Of a stretch of 17,315 nucleotides of DNA, positions 9,150-16,399 are shown piece after piece. Source of the DNA: Halicephalobus mephisto (taxonomy: Eukaryota; Nematoda; Chromadorea; Rhabditida; Panagrolaimidae); contig SWDT01000206.1 in NCBI GenBank assembly GCA_009193035.1, positions 1 to 17,315 on the forward strand, in the 5' to 3' direction. Within the stretch, counting starts at the first letter, position 1. Each line of letters begins with the position of its first letter. The position numbers and the translations under genes are program-made. A model generated the notes under the pieces. The model had not been told where the DNA came from. It did no database searches and saw nothing but the letters and a program-made list of their open reading frames with translations.

Positions 9150-9345
9150 TTAAAAAAAGACATTAAATTCAATTTATAGATTTAGATTTACTGATGAAAT
9201 GAAATAGAACCAAAAATACTATTTATTATGAAGTGACTAACAGGCCAAATAAATGAATTTAAAATTAGTAGATATCAACAATGATTTGGTTGATTTTAAG
9301 AACATAAATATTTTTATTGAATTGGATTTGAAAGAGATATCATAA
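9150..9345 (+). pseudogene. coding-like remnant within the virus-like relic
   Basis: Short plus-strand pieces in changing frames look like a decayed protein: LNSIYRFRFTDEMK, then NTIYYEVTNRPNK, then a 30-codon ATG frame at 9253-9345 (VDINNDLVDFKNINIFIELD). Each is too short to identify. Placed here because it lies between the protease and the minus-strand gene at 9384-10029. Low confidence. Confidence 0.25.
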
Positions 9346-9383
9346 GGAAACGTTTAAAGAAATTTCATTATTCATTATTAATA

Positions 9384-10029
9384 TTATTTCTGAATGAGAG
9401 GAATTGTCTTAAATCCAGAACTTGTTATATATTTGTCATTTTTTCCTGCTAAATAATCGACTAATTCTTTATTTTTGTTAATTTATTTTTTCTAGGCTTT
9501 TTTGATGAAACTTTATTTTCATTTTTATTTGTACTACTCAAGTCATAGTTTTCTGAATTATCAGCTGTTACATTAGTATTATAAGCTTTAATCAATTCAA
9601 TTATATCACTAATATTTTTGACTAATAATTGACTTTATTGTATTCGTTTTTATTCCCGGCTTGATAAGACATTATTGATGATTGAAGCATTTCTAACAGT
9701 GAATTCGAATTTGAAGGCAATATTTGCATATTTGGACTAATTGAACTATTGATTTTTTTACTGAACTTGAATCCAAGCTTAAAAGATCACTTTTAATAAA
9801 TGTTGACTTGTCGCTCGAATCAGAATTCAGTCGTTTTTTATCGAATCAAATCTCGATAAATTATATTTGTGTTGTCTAAAATTTTGTTTATAAAATTACT
9901 TGTCACTGAAATCAAGGTGAAATTTGGTGACTTTCTTAACAGTAATTCCAATAAATCACTAGTTGCATTATAAATTTTGCCACCAATGCTTAGAAAGAAA
10001 GTCCAAAACTCCGTCCAGTCAGGTAACAT
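9384..10029 (-). pseudogene. decayed virus-like gene with Lys-rich tail
   Basis: A minus-strand coding chain starts at an ATG at 10029 with MLPDWTEFWTFFLSIGGKIY and a 63-codon frame. It continues after a stop as KRLNSDSSDKSTFIKSDLLS. A shift leads to PSNSNSLLEMLQSSIMSYQ, then VKNISDIIELIKAYNTN, a lysine-rich stretch (SSKKPRKNKLTK), and finally LVDYLAGKNDKYITSSGFK ending at a TAA at 9386-9384. About 215 codons in total, with one stop and at least three frameshifts. The steady protein-like composition across frames shows a single former gene. I do not recognise the family. Beside a Polinton protease, a small structural or accessory protein is plausible. The basic tail could bind DNA (inference). 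Confidence 0.5.
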
Positions 10030-10084
10030 CTGAGAGGTGAGACCAGAGTGTCAGAGTCAGTCTTTGAGAAGATCCAACTCTAAG

Positions 10085-10274
10085 ATGGGAAATTTAACAG
10101 AAAAAGCATGGAAATTATTTGATGAAAGTAAAAACTGTCCAGAATGCCATCAAGTATACTCAATTAAAAGTCCTAAAGAGATCACGATCATCTCAATGGA
10201 GAATACGAGAGCCTTTATGTAACAATTGCACACTAAAAAAGCAAAAACAGATTTATTCTAGTGTTCTTCCATAA
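10085..10274 (+). pseudogene. short zinc-ribbon-like gene, frameshifted
   Basis: Starting at the ATG at 10085, the frame reads MGNLTEKAWKLFDESKNCPE with a CPEC pair. The second cysteine pair (PLCNNCTLKKQ) lies in a different frame, ending at a TAA at 10272-10274. Two CxxC knuckles about 30-35 residues apart suggest a former zinc ribbon of about 60 residues, broken by a frameshift between 10180 and 10210. It is divergent from the minus-strand gene at 9384-10029, with 55 bp between the two ATGs. Membership of the Polinton-like relic is inferred from this compact arrangement. A host origin is possible. Confidence 0.45.
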
Positions 10275-10742
10275 TCTAAAAAGTTATGGCTCACATCTAA
10301 TTTTGAGTTCATTAAATTAAGAAATAATTAAATATTCAGACATAAAAGCGATACTAAACAATTTTCAAAATTATCAGTTTCAGTTATGTGGACAAGAGGA
10401 GTGAGGAATCCAAACTAACTTATGAAATCAGATTTTTTGGACAGTTTCTCGTTTGTGGCTTCATCTTTAGATGTTTTGAGTAAAATAGGTATAAAATAAG
10501 AAAAAGACGTGATCTTTGGAGATCGGGTGTATAGGGATGAGTATCTTAGAGAGTATATAACTACTCTCATGTTGTGATGTAGAAAAGTCGAGTTCTTCCA
10601 TACAACGAGTATACTAAAAACAGGGATTTCTTATAAATATATGTTTTCCAGTTGACAATATCAAAGTGTCAATTTCAAGTCTTCGAAATGAAGAACACAG
10701 GTATCACCATCAATATTGAATGACTTCTTTGTCAAATCACAG
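10275..10742. other. intergenic with small hairpin
   Basis: No exon is seen. GAGAGTA (10549-10555) and TACTCTC (10562-10568) form a perfect seven-pair hairpin with a six-base loop. Confidence 0.45.
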
Positions 10743-10841
10743 ACTTTCCATTACGAAAGCAATCCAAAATTTAACCGTCTTCGCCACAAGACTTTTCTAG
10801 AGCGAAATTGAATGTTTACCTCAAATTCGGGTAACTAAACC
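10743..10841 (-). ncRNA. SL RNA gene, variant exon 1
   Basis: On minus, 10841-10820 is an SL1-like 22-nt exon that differs from canonical SL1 at positions 7 (A to G), 14 (A to G) and 16 (G to A). The donor is GAG|GTAAAC. The body shares CGCTCT and TCTTGTGGCG with the other copies. An Sm site AAATTTTGGATT lies at 10772-10761, and a 3' hairpin GCTTTC/GAAAGT closes the RNA at 10743, giving about 99 nt. All parts needed for an SL snRNP are present, so it may be active and would tag mRNAs with a non-canonical leader. It is head-to-head with the SL gene at 11131, with 289 bp between the two exon starts. Confidence 0.88.
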
Positions 10842-10880
10842 GAACACAATGTTCTGATTTCCTGTCTTTCGGAAGCTGAG
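10842..10880 (-). promoter_or_regulatory. upstream elements of SL variant 1
   Basis: Two blocks match other SL genes in sequence and spacing. ATCAGAACATTGTGTTC at -17 to -1 matches the ATTAGAA...TTC block of the copies at 11131, 12165 and 12569. CTCAGCTTCCGAAA at -39 to -26 (10880-10867) matches CTCAGCTTTCAGAAA at the same distance from the 11131 gene. They are candidate Pol II snRNA-type proximal elements. Confidence 0.5.
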
Positions 10881-11091
10881 TGATTTCAGCTGAATGAACC
10901 CTATTTTACCCCATCTCTTCACTAAGAAATAGGTAAGAAAGACGAGAGCTAGAGCGACAAACACAACACATAATTTCCCCGGTTTGTTTTTAATGAGAAA
11001 TGTCTCTTTTTCTAACAGTTCAGTTATTTTCCTCTTATATCTCGTCGTTCACACAATCCATTGTCCACCTGTATTCATCTACCCCAATTCA

Positions 11092-11130
11092 CTCAGCTTT
11101 CAGAAACCTCAAAATTAGAAAGTTGTATTT
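11092..11130 (+). promoter_or_regulatory. upstream elements of SL variant 2
   Basis: CTCAGCTTTCAGAAA begins at -39, and ATTAGAAAGTTGTATTT occupies -17 to -1. Both match the divergent SL gene at 10743-10841 with identical spacing, so the two genes share promoter architecture. Confidence 0.5.
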
Positions 11131-11229
11131 GATTTAATTACCCAGCTTTGAGGTAAAGATTGAAATCCGCTTTTGAGACATCTTGTGGCGGGAATGTCTA
11201 AATTTTGGAATACTCTCGAAATGGAGGGT
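11131..11229 (+). ncRNA. SL RNA gene, variant exon 2
   Basis: Plus-strand SL RNA gene. The 22-nt exon (11131-11152) differs from canonical SL1 at positions 2 (G to A), 15 (A to G) and 16 (G to C) and ends TTTGAG. The donor is GTAAAG. The internal segment CCGCTTTTGAG...TCTTGTGGCG is conserved with the minus-strand copies. The Sm site AAATTTTGGAAT is at 11200-11211, and a six-pair 3' hairpin ACTCTC/GAGGGT ends at 11229, giving 99 nt as in the canonical copy. The changed second base alters the cap-proximal sequence, which matters for SL RNA function in other nematodes, so activity is uncertain. The hairpin differs from the 6207 copy in sequence but keeps pairing, which argues for selection on structure. 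Confidence 0.85.
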
Positions 11230-11344
11230 TTATTTTTATAAATATGATTTATGTTTTATTCATTTAACAAGTGAATGTTACATTCAATTCAAACAATTCT
11301 TATTATCTGTTGTCATTTTGATTTAAACGTCTTCCTTAGTCATA

Positions 11345-12141
11345 ATGAAAAGGAAATTTAGAGAAAATAGAGTCGAAAACAGATTAATTGCTCCTATTCT
11401 TGTTGTTTAAAATGTTGTTCAGTTTTTTAAATTACTGAAGGGATTATCCGAATCATCAAAAGTAGAATGGAGTGAACTTTTCATAGCTATTTCAATTATA
11501 AATTCCATAGGATTTTGTACAATCTTTTTACAATATATATCATGGGTGTAGAGGAATTTAGTTATAAAAATTAATATGAGAATGGGAATTCTGAAAAGAC
11601 TTTGATTTAGTCCTCAGATACTTATTCTGATTGAAAATTTGAAACCTGATCTCAAATTCACTGCGTTGAAAAACAGTTCATCTATGGATCATCGGTTTTA
11701 TCAATTTTCATTAGAATTTTTATTAATTGTTTGACCTACCCAAACATTTCAGTGAGACTTGTGACATTCTCTTTGAGGATAACAGTTCTCAACTAAAAAT
11801 ATCTGTTCTGATTGAAATAAATAACTACTTCGAATTCCAGATACTTCTTGATTTTCAGATGATTGTGATATATTCTCTCTGATTGATCAACTGATTACTT
11901 GATTTAAATGATTAAAATCAATCAGTGGAAGCCAGGTCCACTGAAGAACAAATTCTTATTTTCTCATCATGATGAAATAGTTGCTTTCTCTCAATCATTT
12001 ATTTCCCAAATGAGAAAATACAACAAACAAATAGATTTCTCTGAAACCACCGGTGATACAAGTAATATGATGAAGTTATTAATTTCAAGAGTTATTCGTC
12101 AATTAGATTTACTAGACCTTTCGATGAAATGGGAATCATAA
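11345..12141 (+). pseudogene. decayed multi-exon gene, unrecognised
   Basis: A coding chain on plus begins at the ATG at 11345, eight bases into sequence that follows a CTTCCTTAG acceptor suited to SL trans-splicing. The first exon (MKRKFRENR) could splice with GTCGAA...TTCAG to FFKLLKGLSESSKVEWSELF and a hydrophobic run ending at a stop near 11552. Later frames include ENLKPDLKFTALKNSSS, FSETCDILFEDNSSQLKISV and, in the 77-codon frame 11908-12141, NQWKPGPLKNKFLFSHHDE with DLSMKWES at the end. Frames change at least four times, with stops between. Total span of about 265 codons. No domain is recognised. The protein-like composition throughout suggests one recently broken gene, lying between two SL RNA genes. 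Confidence 0.4.
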
Positions 12142-12164
12142 AAGAACTAAATTCCCAATTAATA

Positions 12165-12262
12165 GCTCCTGATCAGAAGAGCAGTCCAAAATTTAAACTC
12201 ACCACCACAAGATTACTCAAGAGCGGAATCAAATGTTTACCTCAAATTCGGGTAATAAAACC
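12165..12262 (-). ncRNA. SL RNA gene, variant exon 3
   Basis: On minus, exon 12262-12241 differs from canonical SL1 at positions 6 (A to T), 14 (A to G) and 16 (G to A). It shares the last two changes with the 10743 copy. The donor is GAG|GTAAAC. CCGCTCTTGAG...TCTTGTGG is conserved, though the closing GGCG has become GGTG. The Sm site AAATTTTGGACT lies at 12194-12183, and the 3' hairpin GCTCTT/AGGAGC has six pairs. The RNA would be 98 nt. It lies head-to-head with the degenerate SL-like gene at 12569, and its 3' end is 23 bp past the end of the decayed gene at 11345-12141. Confidence 0.88.
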
Positions 12263-12279
12263 GAAGAAAACGTTCTAAT
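12263..12279 (-). promoter_or_regulatory. proximal element of SL variant 3
   Basis: ATTAGAACGTTTTCTTC occupies -17 to -1, the clearest version of the block shared by the SL genes. A CTCTGCTTCC motif resembling the -39 element of other copies occurs farther upstream (near 12330-12340), so its spacing is different here. Confidence 0.45.
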
Positions 12280-12551
12280 CGGAAAGTTTATTCGATACCT
12301 AGATCTCTGGTTAGGCGAATGCTGATATTTTTGGAAGCAGAGTGCAAAATAACGATAATGGTAGAGAGCGAAAGAACTGTGAATAGAAGAGGTGACAATA
12401 ACTGGCTCGTTTATTTCCTGAGAGAACACTCATCACTTCCTCTTCCGATCGGTTATTGTGTCTATCTTCCTATTCTCTATATATACCGTCATCTTGCATT
12501 TCAAAGCCTTCAATACTTGTCTGACAAGCTACTCATAAAGTAAAGTCTGAA
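12280..12551. other. spacer between head-to-head SL genes
   Basis: No supported exon. The opposite-strand frames at 12229-12429 and 12319-12543 overlap each other and an SL RNA promoter region, and look accidental. Confidence 0.45.
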
Positions 12552-12653
12552 ATTAGAATGAGTTCTTCGGTTTAATTATCCAAGAGTGAGAACAATAAGT
12601 CGATGATTTATTTCAAATCCTAATTTTATAACCAATAATAATATCCTTATTAT
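12552..12653 (+). pseudogene. degenerate SL-like RNA gene
   Basis: ATTAGAATGAGTTCTTC at 12552-12568 is the same proximal block found before the other SL genes. An exon-like 22-mer follows (12569-12590) that differs from canonical SL1 at positions 11, 17 and 18. After it comes AACAAT, not a GT donor. A GTGAGA at 12586 could act as a donor only if the exon were 17 nt. Downstream, AATTTTATAAC (12622 on) is a poor Sm-like site, and ATAATAA/TTATTAT (12635-12653) forms a seven-pair hairpin. The conserved CGCTCTTGAG...TTGTGGCG body is missing. Most likely a dead or diverged SL copy. Confidence 0.55.
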
Positions 12654-12736
12654 ACAACGAATTCACTACTTTTAAGTCGAACACAGTTGATTAGTTTTTT
12701 CAGTGAATTATGTTGTCTAAGAAATCGACTATTAGT

Positions 12737-12856
12737 ATGGACAAAATTGGATAGATTCGACGAATAAAGGATCCATGTTCCGTATTATCATCGAACACAA
12801 CAGTGAAACATCCTGTCTCTTTCCCCACGAATGAAGAAAACTTTCTTCACCAATAA
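12737..12856 (+). other. possible exon remnant
   Basis: ATG at 12737 gives MDKIG then a stop. The same frame continues as IRRIKDPCSVLSSNTTVKH and PVSFPTNEENFLHQ to a TAA at 12854-12856. The composition is protein-like but no family is recognised. It may be the 5' part of the decayed gene at 13330-13880. Confidence 0.25.
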
Positions 12857-12954
12857 TTAGTAGTTATCAATTGGTAATTGAAATAACAACTATATAGGTC
12901 AAATCTGCAGAACCGATGTATTACTTAATTTTTGATTTTTAGTTTCCGTTTTAT

Positions 12955-13235
12955 AAAGTAATTTCGACCAGGAATCTGTGCTGTGTATTATTGAAGTCGG
13001 AGGTCAAGATTTAATGTTGAAATCTGGACTCTTTGTGTTAAAAAGTATTTATGAATTTTTCCATTTCAAAAATCTATTTTATCTAAATTGATAGTTGAAA
13101 CTTAATCAGATTTCCCAATTCAAACATAACCCATAAGTTGTGTCTTAACATGGAAAATTCTGATTTTAACTTCCAACTCCGACCGTCGATTTTGATAATA
13201 CGAAACAGTGTATCATATCAATTCCGACTGGTTCT
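12955..13235. repeat. degenerate long palindrome
   Basis: The segment near 13000-13040 (GGTCAAGATTTAATGTTGAA on) resembles the reverse complement of about 13148-13188 (GGTCGGAGTTGGAAGTTAAA on) at roughly 25 of 40 positions by hand, with most mismatches being transitions. Outer landmarks TATTATT / TATTATC and inner ones TTATG and AAATCT also pair. It looks like an old foldback or MITE-like element. The region is otherwise gene-free. Confidence 0.35.
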
Positions 13236-13329
13236 AACGATATTTTGGTCTTTTATTGTTTTTTCAGAATACATAGATAACATGAATAACTCTTTTAATT
13301 CCTAAAGAACATTTTAACTATACCTAGTT

Positions 13330-13880
13330 CCTCAACATTGTTCCAATCTCAAATTACAGACCTTTTCAATCCGAGATAAGAAATAATGCCCTTGATTCAA
13401 ACTCGGATCAGATATCAGATCAGAATGAATATCCAGATGATATCAAGAGTCGTACTTTTGTACTTCTCCGATGCATCGAATACAGATTCAGAATTGAACT
13501 CATGGAATACACTATGAATGTTTCTTCCACCACAGCAGATGAGCTCAAGAATGAAGAAAATTATATCCGTTTCCTCATCATGATAAATCAATGTTTTCTG
13601 CCAATTATAATTTAGAAGAGATTATTGAAGATTATCATAACTGAAATCCATTGTTGGAACAAGATGAAATATCCCTCAATAACATGAAAAAATGTCGATA
13701 AAAAAGTAAGTTAATTCTCAGTAATAAAATATCATTATTGGATCAACTTTCAGGAAGGAACTTTCATACAAAAACAGAAATGAGCAATAATCGAGTTATT
13801 CTTCATTCTCACCGACAAACAACAGAATGAACTTCCATCAGATGCATTTTTTGTGCTAAATCTATAATCGAGAATTCAGA
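13330..13880 (+). pseudogene. decayed gene with one good intron, unrecognised
   Basis: A plus-strand open frame of about 95 codons begins after a stop at 13326, with a possible acceptor AAATTACAG at about 13359. It reads DSNSDQISDQNEYPDDIKSR, then TFVLLRCIEYRFRIELMEYT, and runs to a TAG near 13615. A neighbouring frame extends it (SANYNLEEIIEDYHN), so a one-base shift is likely. A clean 48-nt intron (13706-13753, GTAAGT...ACTTTCAG) follows, then IIELFFILTDKQQNELPSDA ending near 13873 after another frame change. Coding-like sequence interrupted by shifts suggests a recently inactivated gene. No domain recognised. Confidence 0.4.
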
Positions 13881-14290
13881 AGTCATTATTAATCAATAAA
13901 ATACTTTTTTGAATTAATTTATTGAAGTAGTTTTATTCCTGAATTATTATAGATTTCACAATAAAATGCTGTATATGGTTTTCAAAAATATACTCAGAAA
14001 AATGTTCTCCATAGTAGAAATTACATTAAGAAAAACTTCTAACAACTAATTCTGTCGATCATGAATGTTCCTTTTTGATCCCTTAGAGGCGGACGACAAT
14101 CCAAAAATTCAACTTTGATTTTTGTCTCTATATCATGTTGTTTTCAAAAATATCATTGTTACTATGTATATTTAAATGGAATGGTTTTGTGTCATACAAA
14201 AAAGATAAATAATCTCAATACCTAGCGTTTCTATAATTTCTACAACGAACAAAAACTTATGATTTATTCTATTGTCAAAGTAAGAAAAGC
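13881..14290. other. intergenic
   Basis: AT-rich sequence without a supported exon. It contains a possible poly-A signal (AATAAA at about 13896) for the decayed gene just upstream. Confidence 0.45.
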
Positions 14291-14535
14291 GATCTAGTCA
14301 GAAAAATTCCTCATCGCTAGGGGTCAAACCAGGGTGAAAGGACGCCATCCCGTCCGATCTGGCCAGTGAAACGCCCTAGGGCTCGATTAGTACTTGGATC
14401 GGAGACGTCCTGGGAATCTCTAGTGCTCCTAGCTTCTTTTTTCAACAAATTCAGTAAATTTGAAATTACTAGAAAACTGATCAGAAAGGATGATAATTAC
14501 CTCTGAGGGAAAGTAGAAAAATACTCATTTCGCTC
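14291..14535 (+). repeat. 5S unit, right arm of the inverted repeat
   Basis: Counterpart of 1306-1552 in opposite orientation. It includes the flanks TCAGAAAAATTC upstream, and CAACAAAT, ACTAGAAAAC, TGATCAGAAAGGA and CTCTGAGGGAAA downstream. Similarity fades beyond about 14535. Confidence 0.85.
14316..14433 (+). rRNA. 5S ribosomal RNA gene, plus copy
   Basis: 118-nt 5S rRNA gene on plus with the conserved GACGCCATCCCGTCCGATCT, TTAGTACTTGGATCGGAGAC and CCTGGGAAT segments that form the internal Pol III promoter and the universally conserved arms. The GCTAGGGG and CTCCTAGC ends pair as helix I. A TTTTTT terminator starts four bases after the 3' end (14437-14442). Near-identical to the minus-strand copy at 1410-1527, and like it shows no mutation that would disrupt the fold. 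Both could be transcribed. Confidence 0.94.
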
Positions 14536-14882
14536 TTTTAAACTTATTCCTTCAAACAAAACGAGATGAAATATCCAAATTTAATTAACAATAAATCTCC
14601 CCAGTAATTCCATAACTCTACCAAAACTTTTAATTCATCTACATAAAGGTCATAAATAAATCCAAGGAAATCCTTCATATTTTATCTGCTCACAATTTGC
14701 ACAAACATTTCATTTATTTTTACAAGTTGATAAAAAGTGTATTTTTCCACTGATATCTGAACTTTGTCATTTACAGAGTATACTTTAATTTTAATTAGAA
14801 ACTTCTGTCACTAAATAAATATCCATTTTGAGAAAGAGTAATTCAAAAGTTAAACAAAATTTCGGTTAAAATAGATCAAAAA
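14536..14882. other. intergenic
   Basis: AT-rich, no exon or structured element recognised between the 5S unit and the tail of the minus-strand gene that ends at 14883. Confidence 0.45.
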
Positions 14883-15345
14883 TTAATCTCCTCGATTTTT
14901 ATTCAAATACTCTTGTATGAGTTTTAGAGTATCCCCATTCAAGCTAGGAGTCTGCAGAACTTTCTCTAGAATAATTCGGACAAGATCATCTTTCTCTTTG
15001 GATAGATCTCTATGTAGATCAGCTCTGTTATCATCATTTCTGTTGTTATGTTTTTGGAGTCGAGGCAAAATGAAAGCAAGATTTTTACCATTCAGTTGAA
15101 AATCAGGAAATGCCTCAATACGGAAATCTGATTCGTTTGCTGCGGTTGAAATAGGGGATTCGTCTTACCAAATTCTTGGAACTGTTCTTTTTATGATTTT
15201 GAACGTTAAGGACATGTCAAAAGCTCATGATTAGAATTCTTCCTTTCATAGGAATAAAATAGAAAGATTTGTCCCTCACACTTTTCTTTAACAAAATCTC
15301 CACATTTTATACGAACCAACTTTTTCAAGTCATCTGAATAGTTTT
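14883..15345 (-). pseudogene. minus-strand family copy C, probably broken
   Basis: Best preserved C-terminus of the three-member family. The frame ending at the TAA at 14885-14883 reads FPDFQLNGKNLAFILPRLQ, a short charged Asn/Asp/Arg-rich linker, then LSKEKDDLVRIILEKVLQTP and SLNGDTLKLIQEYLNKN. Upstream, DLKKLVRIKCGDFVKEKCEG and HELLTCP match copy A. One frame change is needed after TCP, and a GTAAGA...CCGCAG segment (15140-15168) could be an intron but is only 29 nt. No start codon is visible. The tail with alternating acidic and aliphatic residues looks helical. Function unknown. It may be the 3' part of a gene whose 5' exons are lost. Confidence 0.55.
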
Positions 15346-15804
15346 AAGAGCACTTTCCTTTGAATACTGGTGATATTTCCTTATTTCGACTCTCTCCAGC
15401 AGAAGACATCAATGAATTCAAATTTAACAGCTTGATCATCAGTTTTTGTGATAATTACAGATTTTGTGGTTTTCTGAAGCTTATCAACAATATTACTGTT
15501 TTTCTCATTTGTGAAAACAATAGTGTTCATACAATTACACTAATGCCCGTTGATCAGTATTGGAGACCAGTTATTCAATTAACGAAGCCATTGTTTCATT
15601 CCCACTAAGATCTCTGGAAAAGATCTCTTTCATAAGTATTTTTCTCACGATCTATGGAGTATCTAATGTTATCAGTGTAACAGAAGAAGAGTCTCTTTAG
15701 CACTGGATATATCTGTAACAAATTATTTCATTTATCAATCCATAATCTTTTCCTTTTATAGATTACAGTAAATCTTATTAAATGAATTCCCCTCGGAGTT
15801 TAAA
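15346..15804. other. stretch with one unassigned ORF
   Basis: A plus-strand frame at 15360-15608 (82 codons, including EDINEFKFNSLIISFCDNYR and DQYWRPVIQLTKPLF) has protein-like composition and sits after a CTCTCCAGCAG acceptor-like tract. No neighbouring exon or family supports it. The rest is AT-rich and featureless. Confidence 0.3.
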
Positions 15805-16316
15805 TCAGGAAGAATACCTGACACCTAGCCTCTTCAATCTCCATTTCAATTTTTCTGTGAAGTAGAGATATGCAGGAACTTTCTCAAATTCATTATAATT
15901 GTTGATTTCGATTTTTCGGAATTTCTGATTCAGTTCCTGATATAAAAAATAAACACAATTATCGAGTTCAAAATATCTTCTCTAATTCCTCTCTGAAATC
16001 CATCAATTCCTCCAGTGGTATATTTTCAACCTTATCAAAGTTTATTTGAATTCCCCAGTTAATTCCTATTTAATAACGATTAAATGATAGTTTCAGAAAG
16101 ACGATTGAAATTCAAATTATCAAAAAGTCCATTTCCTTAGAAAGTGCCCTAACTTTTTCGTTCCAGAATGTTCAGCAATAACTGTACTCTCAAAATATCC
16201 ATAATGATCTCATTAACAATCATTTAAAATGTAAAAATAAAAAATCGTTCACTTCCAAGCCATATTGTAATATCAACAATTGTCCAATTTCCATCCATAT
16301 AATCAAGCACAAATTT
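15805..16316 (-). pseudogene. decayed minus-strand gene, unrecognised
   Basis: On minus, an exon after the acceptor CTTATTTTTTAG begins KFVLDYMDGNWTIVDITIWL. After a break come EIIMDILRVQLLLNILERKK, then GIQINFDKVENIPLEELMDF, and a last exon reading ELNQKFRKIEINNYNEFEKV and YFTEKLKWRLKRL to a TGA at 15807-15805. The last intron (about 43 nt, ending TTATATCAG) has AT where the GT donor should be. Two or more stops or frameshifts interrupt the rest. An intron of about 58 nt (GTATGA...TTTTTTAG) separates it from an upstream ATG at 16394-16392, which overlaps the start region of the divergent gene at 16400. No domain identified. Confidence 0.5.
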
Positions 16317-16399
16317 CTAAAAAATAAGGAATAAAATAAATTCAGCAAAATCAACAAGATAAGTTTTCATACCTATTTGAAAATAAATCACCATTTTAG

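Larger units (their letters stand above)
7967..10274. mobile_element. Polinton/Maverick-like relic
   Basis: Grouping of the broken protease, two convergent or divergent minus-strand coding remnants and a zinc-ribbon frame. Only the protease is diagnostic. No protein-primed polymerase B, retroviral-type integrase, packaging ATPase or double jelly-roll capsid motif was found, and no terminal inverted repeats or target duplication could be paired. It is best seen as an internal fragment of an old insertion. Confidence 0.6.

Noticed and set aside
12229..12543. Opposing ORFs between SL genes as real genes
   Set aside because: They overlap the SL RNA gene and its promoter on opposite strands and have no splice or homology support.
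14917..15099. Plus-strand 60-codon ORF
   Set aside because: Antisense shadow of the minus-strand family copy C, which has homologues elsewhere in the window.
15140..15168. 29-nt GTAAGA...CAG intron in copy C
   Set aside because: Shorter than the 40-50 nt introns seen elsewhere and with a poor polypyrimidine tract; frame decay explains the region as well.
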